The position numbers and the translations under genes are program-made. A stretch of DNA of 64,000 nucleotides from an uncultured delta proteobacterium (GTDB lineage Bacteria; Desulfobacterota; Desulfobulbia; Desulfobulbales; Desulfocapsaceae), in assembly GCA_903901335.1 (NCBI GenBank), contig CAIUQR010000033.1, forward strand, positions 62,001 to 126,000, written 5' to 3'. This document shows positions 15,651 through 24,820 of the stretch, piece after piece (the first letter of the stretch is position 1; each line of letters opens with the position of its first letter). A model generated the notes under the pieces. It saw nothing but the letters and a program-made list of their open reading frames with translations, had not been told where the DNA came from and did no database searches.

Positions 15651-18620
15651 TTATTGGGAGATTCCGTTTAATCCTGTCGAACCCAACTCTTTTCTAACGG
15701 CCATGCCGATTTGTTCCATGGTAAAAGGTTTTTGCACATAGCTTCCGGCCCCGAGACTAAGGACCTCTTTTGCCTTTTCCGATTCAGAAAAGCCGCTGGT
15801 GATAATTGCCTTCTGTTTCGGAGAAATCCGGAGGATTTCCATATAGGTCTCCAGACCATCAAGTCCTCCGGGCATGATCATATCAAGAATGACAAGATCA
15901 ACCGGTTGTTTCTGTATTATTGCCACAGCCTCCTTGCCGTTGGGGGCTGCAAGGACGGTATAGCCTAATTTTTCAAGCATACTCCTGGTCATATCACGTT
16001 GTTCCGCAATATCGTCTACTATCAGTATGGTTTCTGACCCAAGGTAGTCTTCGAGTACAATCCGGCCCTGCTGCGTATTTGCGTTCTCCATTGTTGCCGG
16101 CAGGTAAAACGTCAGAGTCGTGCCTTGCCCCTCCTGGCTGCGAATATCCAGATACCCATTGTGATCTTTTATGGTGGCCCAGATAATTGTCATCCCCAGA
16201 CCTGTCCCACTCTTATCCGTCGTTTTCCTGGTATAGAAGGGTTCAAAGATACGGTGAAGATCCGCCTCGGGAATACCCACACCATTATCAGCGACAGAGG
16301 TGCATACATATTCCCCTGCTGGAATATATTCATAACTGTCAAAACTGTTAAGGAGACAAGAGTTCCTGGTTGAAATCACGACCCGGCCCCCAGCCGGCAT
16401 CGCCTCCATGGCGTTATGCAAGAGATTCATTATAACCTTCGAGAGATGAACGGAGGAGCCTTTAACGTTCGTCAGACTATCGTCCAGGTCAGTATGAATA
16501 GTTATCCCGGGGTATTTTTTTTGTAGACGTCGAAACTCGACGGAATCCAGATATTCGACAATAATTGTGTTCATATTGCTGATGCTGGTGATAGCTACAT
16601 TGCGTCTGGCAAGGGTGAGCAGGTCCTGAACAATAACAGCAGCCTTCTGACCGGACTTCTGAATAACAGAAATTTTGTCATGGAGCGGATTGTCCTTCGG
16701 GATTTCAAGAAGCAGAAGATCGGGATAGCTTACCAGCCCACTGAGAATGTTATTCAAGTCATGGGCAATACCCGCCGCCAGATTTCCAACCACCTCCATC
16801 TTCTGCGCCTGGAGGAGTTGGCGTTCGAGTTTCTTGCGGTCGGTGATATCTTTGACAATCCCTTGAGTGCCAAGAAACTCTTGGCGATTGTGAATATTGT
16901 TCCTGTAAATGCCTTCGGCTGAAATGCTGAAGAATCTGTGATCCTCCTCTGTCTTCTGTTCTTCTCTGGTAAAGAGCAGGCGAATTTCCAGATCGATAGT
17001 GGCACGCTCACCTGTTCTTCGTTCGTTGAGCCTGTATCGGGAACGTTCGCGATCTTCAGGTGCAACATAGTCAAATATGGGCCTTCCAAGAAGGTTATGC
17101 GGCGATTTCGTGTACTTGCAAATTGCCGGACTGATGAAGGTAAAATTACCTGAACCATCCAACCGGAAGATAATATCCGGGATGGTATGCAATACAGATT
17201 CCAGGCTGGTCTCACTAGACTTTAAAAGAAGCAGGGCATTCCCTGTTTCTGATTTTGCCTGCTGCTGAAGATGCCGGTATTTGAGCGTGGTGAGCAGAAA
17301 ACAATTGAATATCACCGTAACTGTCGGTAAAAGTGGAGAAAACAGACAGCCACTCTGCTGGTATATGGCTTTGGCCCCGATCCAGTTTGCGCCAATCGCA
17401 AGGAAACATAACCCGACCGACCACCCTGTCGGCCAGTGGGCTATAATCATTACCAGGCACAGGCATAACAGCAAACTTGCCGCAGCTTCGAAATACGGAA
17501 AAAACGGCGTTCGAATAGTCTGCAGTGTGGAAGAGAGCGATCGAAGGGCTGTAGCCTGCAAATCCATAAGGGTCTCTTTTATAGAGAATGGCGTTGGATA
17601 TCCTTGGGCAAGGCCCGCAGCGGTCGAGCCAACCAGAACTATTTTGTTATGTAACTGAGCAGCACCAATTTTACCGTCGAGGATTTCCACTGCTGAATAA
17701 TGCGGGGATTTGGCTGGTTGCGGAGGACCAAGAAGAAAATTCCCCTGCGGATCAATGGGGATATTCAATCCGGCGAAAGAGAGGCGGTCGATGTGAAAAT
17801 CATCGGTGTGAAGAAAAAAATCCCCCTGGTCTTGAATCTGCAACAGGACAGAAAGGGCAAAAGAGGGATAGGTTTTCTCGTTATATTCTATCAGTAATGG
17901 CAACCGGCGGACCAGGCCGTCGGGGTCAGGCGCACCGTTGAGGAAACCGGCGTTATGGGCGGCATTTGTCAAGGGTTCGTAATTACAAAGGGCACTATCG
18001 GCACGGGGAAAATGGATATTTGGAATTCCACCATTAACACCTCCTTCGCGGGCAAGACTGACAGGGAGGAGTTGACAAGCTGATTGTCCCTCTTGCTCCT
18101 TACCGAAAACGAACTCGTAACTCAGAACAAAAGGTCCCTGGGCGAGGATGCCGGCCAAGAAAATGTCATAATCCAGGAGTTCTGCCGGAAGGTTGGAGGT
18201 ATCCACAATATAACCAAAATCTCTCGCCAGGTTTTCCTGCCAGTTTTTGGGGGAGGTCCTGTCCATTTCGGGAAAAATAATGTCAATACCGATGCTTCTG
18301 GCTCCGGCATCTTGCGTTGCTTTGAGGAGTTGGGCTATGAGATAGCGTGGCCAGGGCCATTGCCCGTATTTTTTCAGACTCGCTTCATCAATGTCGACGA
18401 TGGCGATCTCCAGCTTGGAATCCGGAGCCGTAGCCTTCCCAAGGATGATATCGATTGATTTATTGCCGAGATACTGGATACCTTTGGGATTTATGAGATA
18501 AACTGTCGAAAGGAAAAGGGTGAGCAGGATGCTGTTGATTAAAAGGACCCGTATCAGGCTCCTCTTCTCATTGGGCGGAAGGGGCGTCAGCGCTGGTATC
18601 GGCGGAATATTGTTCCACAT
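15651..18620 (-). CDS. CHASE2-PAS hybrid histidine kinase with receiver
   Basis: A 989-residue membrane sensor. One membrane segment near residues 22-44 precedes a large extracytoplasmic CHASE2 domain (IAIVDIDEASLKKYGQWPWPR, IGIDIIFPEMD, KIVLVGSTAAGL), then about three membrane segments (about 375-450), a PAS domain (LHTIPDIIFRLDGSGNFTFISP), the phosphoacceptor GIAHDLNNILSGL, an ATPase domain (NLLHNAMEAM, DNGVGIP, GTGLGMTI) and a C-terminal receiver (ILIVDD, VILDMIMPGGLDG, KPFTMEQ). All catalytic boxes are intact. It is the last gene after fecR-like and ompA-like genes, a linkage typical of CHASE2 sensors. The ligand is unknown. Confidence 0.92.
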   Translation of the reverse strand: MWNNIPPIPALTPLPPNEKRSLIRVLLINSILLTLFLSTVYLINPKGIQYLGNKSIDIILGKATAPDSKLEIAIVDIDEASLKKYGQWPWPRYLIAQLLKATQDAGARSIGIDIIFPEMDRTSPKNWQENLARDFGYIVDTSNLPAELLDYDIFLAGILAQGPFVLSYEFVFGKEQEGQSACQLLPVSLAREGGVNGGIPNIHFPRADSALCNYEPLTNAAHNAGFLNGAPDPDGLVRRLPLLIEYNEKTYPSFALSVLLQIQDQGDFFLHTDDFHIDRLSFAGLNIPIDPQGNFLLGPPQPAKSPHYSAVEILDGKIGAAQLHNKIVLVGSTAAGLAQGYPTPFSIKETLMDLQATALRSLSSTLQTIRTPFFPYFEAAASLLLCLCLVMIIAHWPTGWSVGLCFLAIGANWIGAKAIYQQSGCLFSPLLPTVTVIFNCFLLTTLKYRHLQQQAKSETGNALLLLKSSETSLESVLHTIPDIIFRLDGSGNFTFISPAICKYTKSPHNLLGRPIFDYVAPEDRERSRYRLNERRTGERATIDLEIRLLFTREEQKTEEDHRFFSISAEGIYRNNIHNRQEFLGTQGIVKDITDRKKLERQLLQAQKMEVVGNLAAGIAHDLNNILSGLVSYPDLLLLEIPKDNPLHDKISVIQKSGQKAAVIVQDLLTLARRNVAITSISNMNTIIVEYLDSVEFRRLQKKYPGITIHTDLDDSLTNVKGSSVHLSKVIMNLLHNAMEAMPAGGRVVISTRNSCLLNSFDSYEYIPAGEYVCTSVADNGVGIPEADLHRIFEPFYTRKTTDKSGTGLGMTIIWATIKDHNGYLDIRSQEGQGTTLTFYLPATMENANTQQGRIVLEDYLGSETILIVDDIAEQRDMTRSMLEKLGYTVLAAPNGKEAVAIIQKQPVDLVILDMIMPGGLDGLETYMEILRISPKQKAIITSGFSESEKAKEVLSLGAGSYVQKPFTMEQIGMAVRKELGSTGLNGISQ

Positions 18621-18664
18621 TGGCGAGAAATCGGAAGATAGACATGATGCTGCAAATTTGTAAA

Positions 18665-19270
18665 TTATCTGATTACGACTTCAACCCTGCGATTCCTCGG
18701 TTCACTTACGTTGTCCCCCGTTTTTACCAAGGGGTTCTCCTTCCCGTGGGATGTGGTACTGATATATGCGGAAGGCACACCATTCTGGACGAGGATATGA
18801 CTTACGGACGATGCCCTGTTTTTTGAGAGCACCAAATTGTAGTCTCGGTCACCAACCGTGTCGGTATGACCGATAACACTAATATTTTCAGAATTCCTGT
18901 TTTTTATCGACTGAAGAATGAGCGGGAACATTTTTTGCGACTCTGCCGTCAGTTCCGTTGAATTTGTTTGGAAATAGAGAACGAAATGCTCTGGTTGCGT
19001 CGGCAACGTTGTCAGCACCCGGGAGAACTTCGCTGCTATCTGGTCTTCCGTTAATATCTCCGGGGTTGAGGGTTTGGATTCCTGACCGGCAACCACGGTT
19101 GCTTCGGACGAGTGGGTAATATCTACTGCGCCAGCTTTGTTGGCGACAGTAATATGTCCCACCTGGCCATTAGGATCGGGCAGCAGGACAACAGTCGTTT
19201 TTTGTGCGCATCCGGAAAAAAACAGGAAAATCAGGCAATAGAACAATGGCTGAATGTGGCGTATTATCAT
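18665..19270 (-). CDS. OmpA-like peptidoglycan-binding lipoprotein
   Basis: A 201-residue lipoprotein: signal with lipobox FFSGC (Cys at about residue 21), a linker, then a C-terminal OmpA domain with YFQTNSTELTAESQKMF, ISVIGHTDTVGDRDYNLVLSKNRASSV and SEPRNRRVEVVI. The Asp and Arg that hold diaminopimelate (in HTDTVGDRDYN...R and EPRNRRVE) are present. It probably anchors in a membrane and grips the cell wall. It lies 44 bp upstream of the CHASE2 kinase and just downstream of the FecR-domain gene. Confidence 0.88.
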   Translation of the reverse strand: MIIRHIQPLFYCLIFLFFSGCAQKTTVVLLPDPNGQVGHITVANKAGAVDITHSSEATVVAGQESKPSTPEILTEDQIAAKFSRVLTTLPTQPEHFVLYFQTNSTELTAESQKMFPLILQSIKNRNSENISVIGHTDTVGDRDYNLVLSKNRASSVSHILVQNGVPSAYISTTSHGKENPLVKTGDNVSEPRNRRVEVVIR

Positions 19271-19312
19271 TGTCGTTAGTATCTGCAGAGGTTTGTTCGG
19301 AGCCGGGCATAA

Positions 19313-19759
19313 TCAATGGATTTCGACCAGGAGTTTTGTTCCTCGTACTCCCAGTGTTGCATCCGGCGTTTCAAACTTCACGTTTTTCGGGGATAGCTTG
19401 GCGATCTGTCCGGTAATAAAAGAAAAAGTCCCTTTAAAAAGTCTGGCTACGAAGGACAGTTCATGATCAACGGGACTAAACAAAAAACTCTCCATTTTCA
19501 TTTCGCTGTTGGGACCGAGGGCGACAACGGTATCGTCTTCAAAGATGAGCCCGACATCCCCCCCCTCTCCAGTCTTTATCGAATCACCCTGGACTATTTT
19601 CATATTCGGCGCTGCTCTGACCGAACGCTGTGTACTGGAGATCAAGACCTCTCCTGAAACTGATTTGACAATGCCGAATGATTCAGTTTGAGCCAGGGAG
19701 TGTTCAGAGCAAGCCAGAACGAAAGCAATAAGTAAAGCAATGCCGGGAAGAATTTTCAT
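19313..19759 (-). CDS. FecR-domain secreted protein
   Basis: A 148-residue exported protein. The signal peptide MKILPGIALLIAFVLACSEHSLAQ precedes a FecR domain: GIVKSVSGEVLIS, GDSIKTGEGGDVGLIFEDDTVVALGPNSEM, TGQIAKLSPKNVKFETPDATLGVRGTK. The start at 19759 is chosen from GGGGAAC upstream and from the signal peptide; a longer frame adds an unlikely N-terminus. FecR domains of this type sense or present periplasmic signals and here form a three-gene unit with the OmpA lipoprotein and the CHASE2 kinase, whose input it may be. Confidence 0.87.
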   Translation of the reverse strand: MKILPGIALLIAFVLACSEHSLAQTESFGIVKSVSGEVLISSTQRSVRAAPNMKIVQGDSIKTGEGGDVGLIFEDDTVVALGPNSEMKMESFLFSPVDHELSFVARLFKGTFSFITGQIAKLSPKNVKFETPDATLGVRGTKLLVEIH

Positions 19760-20189
19760 GATCTGTTCCCCATTATGAGAGAATTGATGATTATAAAATC
19801 CTACCATAAGGAAAAATTGAGAGCAAGGGAGGTCGTCAATTTGGTCAAATTATGGAAGGCTTTAAATCCGCAGAGCAGGAAGAGCGGTTCCGATCGATAA
19901 ATGATTTCTCTCATCGGGTTTAATCTGATCTGAAACCTGCCTTAAAAACCGGTAACTGTCAGATTACGTTATAACTCCTGCAGTGTTACTGCAGTCTCTC
20001 TCCCTCCGTTATTTCGAAAGCATTTTTCTTGCTTTATGATCTTCAACGGTGATATGTTTTAAAAAATATTCCTTTCAAATTTTTCCAGTGAGTTTTTGCA
20101 ACGATGAAGGCGGCAAAAAAAAATACCCCGGAAAGCCCCCTATTTAGCGCCACACTCGGAACAGTTTTTACCTGAAAGAGGAATTGATT
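19760..20189. other. Divergent intergenic region, promoters likely
   Basis: A 430-bp AT-rich gap between the leftward FecR unit and rightward small secreted genes. It holds two inverted repeats, TAATCTGA/TCAGATTA (19921-19928 and 19959-19966) and CTGCAGT-GTT-ACTGCAG (19978-19994). I see no gene, and no known riboswitch pattern. Confidence 0.4.
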
Positions 20190-20554
20190 ATGCAACGTTT
20201 TTTTATCGAAATATTTTTTTGGCTGCTGCTTTCATTTTTATGTTCAGCCCGATTACAGTCCATTCAGCTCCGCCGAGTTTTGCTACCACCTCCGATCTCC
20301 CACAGGGATCTGCCGCTTTCGTGCCCAAGGATTTCAAAATCGACTCCAGCCAGACAACTACCGGCCAAAATGCGGCAGGCGTCTCGTTCGTCGCCTCCAA
20401 ACAAGACCCTCAGCACCCCGTAATTCTGCATGAATACCGTTTGAAACTCGATATGCGGGTTAGCAGGGTAAAAACAAGTTCGGAGGCCGATCAATGGGCT
20501 GGGAATGTTGTCGAAAAGACAAAAAAGACTACTCCCGACAATCTAAGGAATTGA
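20190..20554 (+). pseudogene. Small secreted protein with frameshift at a T7 tract
   Basis: AGAGGA precedes an ATG at 20190 that opens a signal-peptide-like frame (MQRFFIEIFF), but the continuation lies in the -1 frame after the T7 run at 20214-20220: LAAAFIFMFSPITVHSAPPSFA and then a polar mature part to a TAA at 20552-20554. One extra T (or a -1 slip) joins them into a normal signal peptide and a protein of about 121 residues. In the annotated frame the product would be a short meaningless peptide. It could be phase variation, transcriptional slippage, a pseudogene or a sequencing error. No domain is recognised in the mature part. Confidence 0.55.
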
Positions 20555-20676
20555 ACTTTTTTAGCAGCTTGAGTATGGAAGAAAGTTGGACAGAGACCAG
20601 ACCCTTTTATAATTACAATGGCATTGGTCAACATGGGCCGAAAAGATTTCGAATTGAATTCAAAAAGGAGAAAACC

Positions 20677-21117
20677 ATGAAAATCAACGAAAAATGGCAA
20701 GGAATTTTAATGGCAGTGCTTGTAACGATGATGGTCTCACCGGTACTGGCGCAAGACACTCCGGAAGGCTGGTCGCAGGATCTGCCGCAGGTTTTCCAGC
20801 AGGGGGACATAACCTACACCTCCGGCGGTTTTGGTTTAGAGGAGCGCGATGCGCTTAAGGCCACGGCGAGAAATTACAATCTCTTTGTCTCGAATGCCGT
20901 AAAAGGGGGCAACTTCACCGAGGGAGAGACGATTATCATTACCAACAAGGGTAATCAGAAAACCCTGACCGTCTATGATGCCGGGCCGTTGTTTTATGCC
21001 AAACTCCCGCCGGGAACCTACGCGGTAAGGGCCATCAACGGCAGCGAGACGGCGGAGCGCTCCGTTGCCATTACCGGACAAAAGCAGGAAAGGATTCACT
21101 TTATCTGGTCGAACTGA
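20677..21117 (+). CDS. Secreted small protein with carboxypeptidase-regulatory-like fold
   Basis: A 146-residue exported protein: signal peptide ending VSPVLAQ, followed by a mature domain with TARNYNLFVSNAVKGGNF, QKTLTVYDAGPLFYAKLPPGTYAVRAINGSETAERSVAITG. The LPPGTYxVxA...G turn is typical of prealbumin-like carboxypeptidase regulatory domains. AAGGAG precedes the ATG at 20677, which decides the start over a longer in-frame opening upstream. It is a periplasmic or surface protein of unknown role between two other small secreted proteins. Confidence 0.75.
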   Translation: MKINEKWQGILMAVLVTMMVSPVLAQDTPEGWSQDLPQVFQQGDITYTSGGFGLEERDALKATARNYNLFVSNAVKGGNFTEGETIIITNKGNQKTLTVYDAGPLFYAKLPPGTYAVRAINGSETAERSVAITGQKQERIHFIWSN

Positions 21118-21170
21118 TTGGCCTTGCGGTAAAGTTAACGATACATCCACAGTATTTCAGATTTCACCTG

Positions 21171-21189
21171 GCCCGGCTTGAAGCCGGGC
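21171..21189 (+). terminator. GC-rich hairpin after the secreted-protein gene
   Basis: GCCCGGC (21171-21177), loop TTGAA and GCCGGGC (21183-21189) form a strong hairpin 54 bp after the stop at 21117, followed by a T-containing but broken tract (TCTCATCTTT). A likely intrinsic terminator or attenuator before the next gene. Confidence 0.5.
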
Positions 21190-21249
21190 TCTCATCTTTG
21201 GCATTTTAAAGGCTTAACTACCTGTTGCCTGAAAACAAGGAGACCCGCC

Positions 21250-21570
21250 ATGAAGAAGACATTACTGCCTGTTTTACTGCTCACTTTGATACTATCAGGA
21301 CCGTTTGCTGCTCCGAAATTCTCCCCGGCAGCAGAGACGCCAGGAGCAGCACCCCAACTCAGCGTCGATATCCCGCTTACTGAAAACCTGACGGCACTGA
21401 AAGGAAAAACGATTACGGTCACACTTTCTTCAGGTCAGGCGATTTCGGGCGTGGTCAAAGACGTGAAAAACGGGCTCTTGCACCTTGAGAAGCTGTCCCA
21501 GAAAGACTTTTTCGACGCAGTCCTCGTGGTCGACAAAATCAGTGCTGTCGAAGTGCGGGTGAGACAATAA
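21250..21570 (+). CDS. Exported protein with Sm-like beta fold
   Basis: A 106-residue protein with a signal peptide (MKKTLLPVLLLTLILSGPFAA) and a single compact domain: NLTALKGKTITVTLSSGQAISGVVKDVKNGLLHLEKLS...VVDKISAVEVRVRQ. The pattern of strand, 'L-x-S/G-G-x-x-I-x-G-x-V' turn and closing I-x-x-I strand resembles LSm/Hfq-type barrels, which is unusual in a secreted protein. The ATG at 21250 follows AAGGAG. It lies between a carboxypeptidase-regulatory-like protein and an orphan HigA. The fold call is from pattern only. Confidence 0.65.
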   Translation: MKKTLLPVLLLTLILSGPFAAPKFSPAAETPGAAPQLSVDIPLTENLTALKGKTITVTLSSGQAISGVVKDVKNGLLHLEKLSQKDFFDAVLVVDKISAVEVRVRQ

Positions 21571-21600
21571 TCAACAAGGAGACTTTTCTCTGCTCAAATA

Positions 21601-21906
21601 ATGGCAAAACGTGATTTTCCCCCTATTCATCCTGGAGAAATTCTCTATGCAGTGTTTCTTGAACCGTTAGGAGTCAGTCAGTATCGGCTCGCAAAAGATA
21701 TCGGGGTAACTCCCAGGCGTATTAATGAAATCGTGCATGGCCGCCGAGCAATAACCGCCGATACCGCTCTGAGATTCGGAAGGTATTTCAATATGGAGGC
21801 GCAGTTCTGGCTCAATCTTCAGTCGCACTACGATATGGAAGTGGCATGGGAAGCTCTTGAGGACAGGCTGGAAAAGGAAGTTCACCCTCTCTCCCGGGAA
21901 GAATAA
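21601..21906 (+). CDS. higA: HigA-family antitoxin without an adjacent toxin
   Basis: A 101-residue helix-turn-helix protein of the HigA/VapI family: PPIHPGEILYAVFLEPLGVSQYRLAKDIGVTPRRINEIVHGRRAITADTALRFGRYFNMEAQFWLNLQSHYDME. All family marks are present. In standard units higB lies just upstream; here the upstream gene encodes a secreted protein 30 bp away and no RelE-like toxin is seen on either side. An AAGGAG site is about 18 bases upstream of the ATG, rather far. It may repress its own promoter or another locus. Confidence 0.85.
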   Translation: MAKRDFPPIHPGEILYAVFLEPLGVSQYRLAKDIGVTPRRINEIVHGRRAITADTALRFGRYFNMEAQFWLNLQSHYDMEVAWEALEDRLEKEVHPLSREE

Positions 21907-22168
21907 TTTACCAACAATGCTTTTTATCGGAAAGCAGAGCATGGTCCCCACTCAAACCAAAAGCCGGCGCCGTTTTCCATATTTACAACAGAGGGCAAGG
22001 GGGCGAAAAGGATACGGAAAAAACTTGCGAAAACCGAGTGAAAAAGATAGCCTGTTTTTATTACAGCCTTGTTTTGAAACGAGTTGTTTTTCTTTTAAAT
22101 TATGAGAAATTTGCATCTCACCGGCATCGGTATCACCACTCAAAATCTGTAGGTACCAAGGCGCCCTC

Positions 22169-24235
22169 ATGTCGAAAAAACTCTGGTTCAAGGGCTTCCT
22201 GCTCATTCTGGTAGTCATCTCCGTCTGTTCATTGGCCTTTTCCCTGACCACCATACCCCTTACCCGTCAGATTACCTACAGGATGTCGGAGCAATCCGCC
22301 ATCGCCGCTCTTGACCGGGTCGCCGATCTGGTCACCACGACATATCAGGAAATTGAATCCTACCGTCATAATGCTCTTGAGGATAAAAAACGTGAACTGA
22401 AGGATATCACCGACATCGGCGGTTGTTTCATTCAGTTGCAATACGATGCGGCACAGCGTGGTGAGATCTCCGAGGACATTGCCAAAAAACGTGCAATCGA
22501 CGGCATGCGCATGTTGCGTTACGGAAAGGACGATTACCTCTGGATTTCGAACTTCGACTCGGTGCTTATCTCTCATCCCGATCCAAAACTTTTTGGTGCC
22601 GACTTTTCGAATATCCGCGACGTCAACGGGAACTTCATCGTCCCGCCAATGGTAGCAGTCGCAAGAGAACACGGGCAGGGATATACTTCGTATTGGTGGC
22701 ATCGCCTGGGTCATAACGAATCGTCCGAAAAGCTCACGTTTTCAAAGTTGTTCGAACCCTGGCAATGGGTGTACGGGTCCGGGGTCTATACCGACGACAT
22801 CACGGACGAGGTCAACCTGCGGCGGGAAACCCTTATCGGCCGGCTCCGTACACTTATGGAACAAATCACCATCGCCCGGACCGGCTATATGTTTATCTTC
22901 GACGACCAGATGAAGATGATCATCCACCCCAACCGCCAGATGGAAGGGAAAGACTTTGCCTCGATTCCCAACCCGCGCACCGGCAAACCTCTGGTCAACG
23001 AACTTGTCCTAGCGGCAGAAAGCGGCAAACCGCAGACCTATTTGTGGGATCGTCCTCAAGAACCGGGCCGCTATGTCTATGAAAAAATCAGCTGGATGCG
23101 TTACTTCCCCGAATTCAAATGGTATATTGGCTCTTCGGTGTACACCGATGACCTGTTTAACCAATCGCGGGCACTGACCACTCGCCTGATTCTCATTTCC
23201 ATCGTGACGTTTTTAGTATCCCTTGCTTTAGGCACATTCGTCATACGGCGCTTTTTGCGTCCTATCGAGCACCTTTCCGCCGTGGCCCAACGAGTGCGCC
23301 AGGGAGAGGGCAGACTCAGGAGTAACCTGGTCCGGAACGATGAACTGGGGATGCTGAGCAGAGAATTCGACCACATGCTCGATACGCTCGATGACATGAT
23401 CGAAAACCTGGATAAAAAGGTACGGAACAAGACCCGTGAACTCTCCAGGCAGTATGAAGAACTCGTCTTTGCCAACCATGAGATCAAGGCGTCGATACAG
23501 TATGCGCGGAGAATTCAGCTGGCTATTCTTCCCGGAGAGGATGCCTTACCCAAAGCGATCAGGGAGCATTTCGTAATCTGGAAACCCAAGGATATAATCG
23601 GTGGCGATATCTTCTGGCTGCATACCCGCGGTCCCCGATTTATTGCAGGGGTCATCGACTGTACCGGACATGGGGTTCCCGGCGCCACCATGACGATGAT
23701 CGCCAACATGGCGTTAAACCGTGTGGTGCAGGACGTGGGCGACGACGATCCATCGGCAATCCTCAGAGCACTGAACCGACTGGTACGCATCAGTCTCGGA
23801 CAGCACGTCCCGGCCTCAGTCACCGACGATGGACTGGACATCGGATTGTGCGTCGTGAATCCCGGGGAGATGACCCTGCTCTTCGCCGGCGCCCGTATCG
23901 GATGTTTTGTAACCGAAAACGGAACCATCAAAGAAATCAGTGGTGATCGCGAGTCCATCGGTTACAAAACATCCGATCCGGACTATGCATTTACCGCCCA
24001 TCGAGTTCTGCTGGAAGAAAATGCTGTGGTCTATCTCGCCACTGACGGCATCTTCGGTCAGGCTGGAGGCGACCGGCATCTCCCCTTTGGGAAACGCCGA
24101 TTTTTGGAAATCGTAACGACCCATAAAGATGAAACCATGTCGATGCAAAAACAGGCTCTTGAAGAAGCACTCACCGTCTATAAAGGCTCTGAGGAACAAC
24201 GCGACGACATCACGGTTGTTGGATTTCGTTTATAA
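22169..24235 (+). CDS. siaA: SiaA-type Cache/HAMP protein phosphatase
   Basis: A 688-residue membrane protein: N-terminal membrane segment (about 8-28), a double Cache periplasmic domain with two similar halves (DDYLWISNFDSVLISHP and TGYMFIFDDQMKMIIHP, each followed by YGSGVYTDD/IGSSVYTDD), a second membrane segment (about 340-360), HAMP (RRFLRPIEHLSAVAQRVRQGEG), and a SpoIIE/PP2C phosphatase (KDIIGGDIFW, VIDCTGHGVPGATMT, YLATDGIFGQAGG, QRDDITVVGFRL). Metal-binding Asp residues are intact. It is the first gene of siaABCD; in Pseudomonas SiaA dephosphorylates SiaC and so stimulates c-di-GMP synthesis by SiaD. The periplasmic domain would sense a small molecule. Confidence 0.92.
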   Translation: MSKKLWFKGFLLILVVISVCSLAFSLTTIPLTRQITYRMSEQSAIAALDRVADLVTTTYQEIESYRHNALEDKKRELKDITDIGGCFIQLQYDAAQRGEISEDIAKKRAIDGMRMLRYGKDDYLWISNFDSVLISHPDPKLFGADFSNIRDVNGNFIVPPMVAVAREHGQGYTSYWWHRLGHNESSEKLTFSKLFEPWQWVYGSGVYTDDITDEVNLRRETLIGRLRTLMEQITIARTGYMFIFDDQMKMIIHPNRQMEGKDFASIPNPRTGKPLVNELVLAAESGKPQTYLWDRPQEPGRYVYEKISWMRYFPEFKWYIGSSVYTDDLFNQSRALTTRLILISIVTFLVSLALGTFVIRRFLRPIEHLSAVAQRVRQGEGRLRSNLVRNDELGMLSREFDHMLDTLDDMIENLDKKVRNKTRELSRQYEELVFANHEIKASIQYARRIQLAILPGEDALPKAIREHFVIWKPKDIIGGDIFWLHTRGPRFIAGVIDCTGHGVPGATMTMIANMALNRVVQDVGDDDPSAILRALNRLVRISLGQHVPASVTDDGLDIGLCVVNPGEMTLLFAGARIGCFVTENGTIKEISGDRESIGYKTSDPDYAFTAHRVLLEENAVVYLATDGIFGQAGGDRHLPFGKRRFLEIVTTHKDETMSMQKQALEEALTVYKGSEEQRDDITVVGFRL

Positions 24236-24268
24236 CCGATTCCAAGGACATATATAGGAGAAAATATC

Positions 24269-24811
24269 ATGTGGGATGCGTATACGTTCTACCGCAATAT
24301 GCAGGAGGATGGGATTATCTTCAGTTTCACAGGACCCACAAGCCAGAGTGTCGTTGAGGGCATCGGCGAGGTATTGCGCCGAAAAATGGCACTCGAGGAA
24401 ACAAAGATGTCGGTATCGATGAAAGTCTTTTCCATCTTTGTGGAGCAGATGCAAAACGTTCTCAATTACTCTGCCGAGAAAGAGCCACCGAAGGCAGAAG
24501 ACGACAACGAACTTCATTACGGCATGGTCACCGTCGGCAAAAAAGACGGGCACTACTATATATTAAGCGGCAACTATATCACCAAGCAGGATACCGACCG
24601 CTTCTGTTCGTTGCTTGACCGGGTAATCGCCATGGATAAGGATCAGTTAAAGGCCTATTATCTCGAACAGCGCCGAAAGGGGCCGGATGCGTCCAGCAAA
24701 GGTGCTGGTCTCGGCCTGATCGAAACGGCCCGCAAGGCCACCAGGCTGGAGTATTTCATCGCCGACGCTGACGACGAGAGAAATTTTATTACCATCAACG
24801 CCGTGATTTGA
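24269..24811 (+). CDS. siaB: SiaB-type protein kinase
   Basis: A 180-residue protein of the SiaB family (DUF6272): YRNMQEDGIIFSFTGPTSQSVVEGIGEVLRRKM, KVFSIFVEQMQNVLNYS, and the kinase end GAGLGLIETARKATRLEYFI, which corresponds to the GHKL ATP-binding G box. SiaB phosphorylates SiaC and blocks activation of SiaD. AGGAG precedes the ATG seven bases away; the gene follows siaA by 33 bp and is followed by siaC. The order and sizes are as in Pseudomonas aeruginosa. Confidence 0.9.
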   Translation: MWDAYTFYRNMQEDGIIFSFTGPTSQSVVEGIGEVLRRKMALEETKMSVSMKVFSIFVEQMQNVLNYSAEKEPPKAEDDNELHYGMVTVGKKDGHYYILSGNYITKQDTDRFCSLLDRVIAMDKDQLKAYYLEQRRKGPDASSKGAGLGLIETARKATRLEYFIADADDERNFITINAVI

Positions 24812-24820
24812 GAGGACTAC

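Noticed and set aside
19981..20180. c-di-GMP riboswitch before the small secreted genes
   Set aside because: The sequence lacks the conserved GEMM core; only ordinary inverted repeats are seen.
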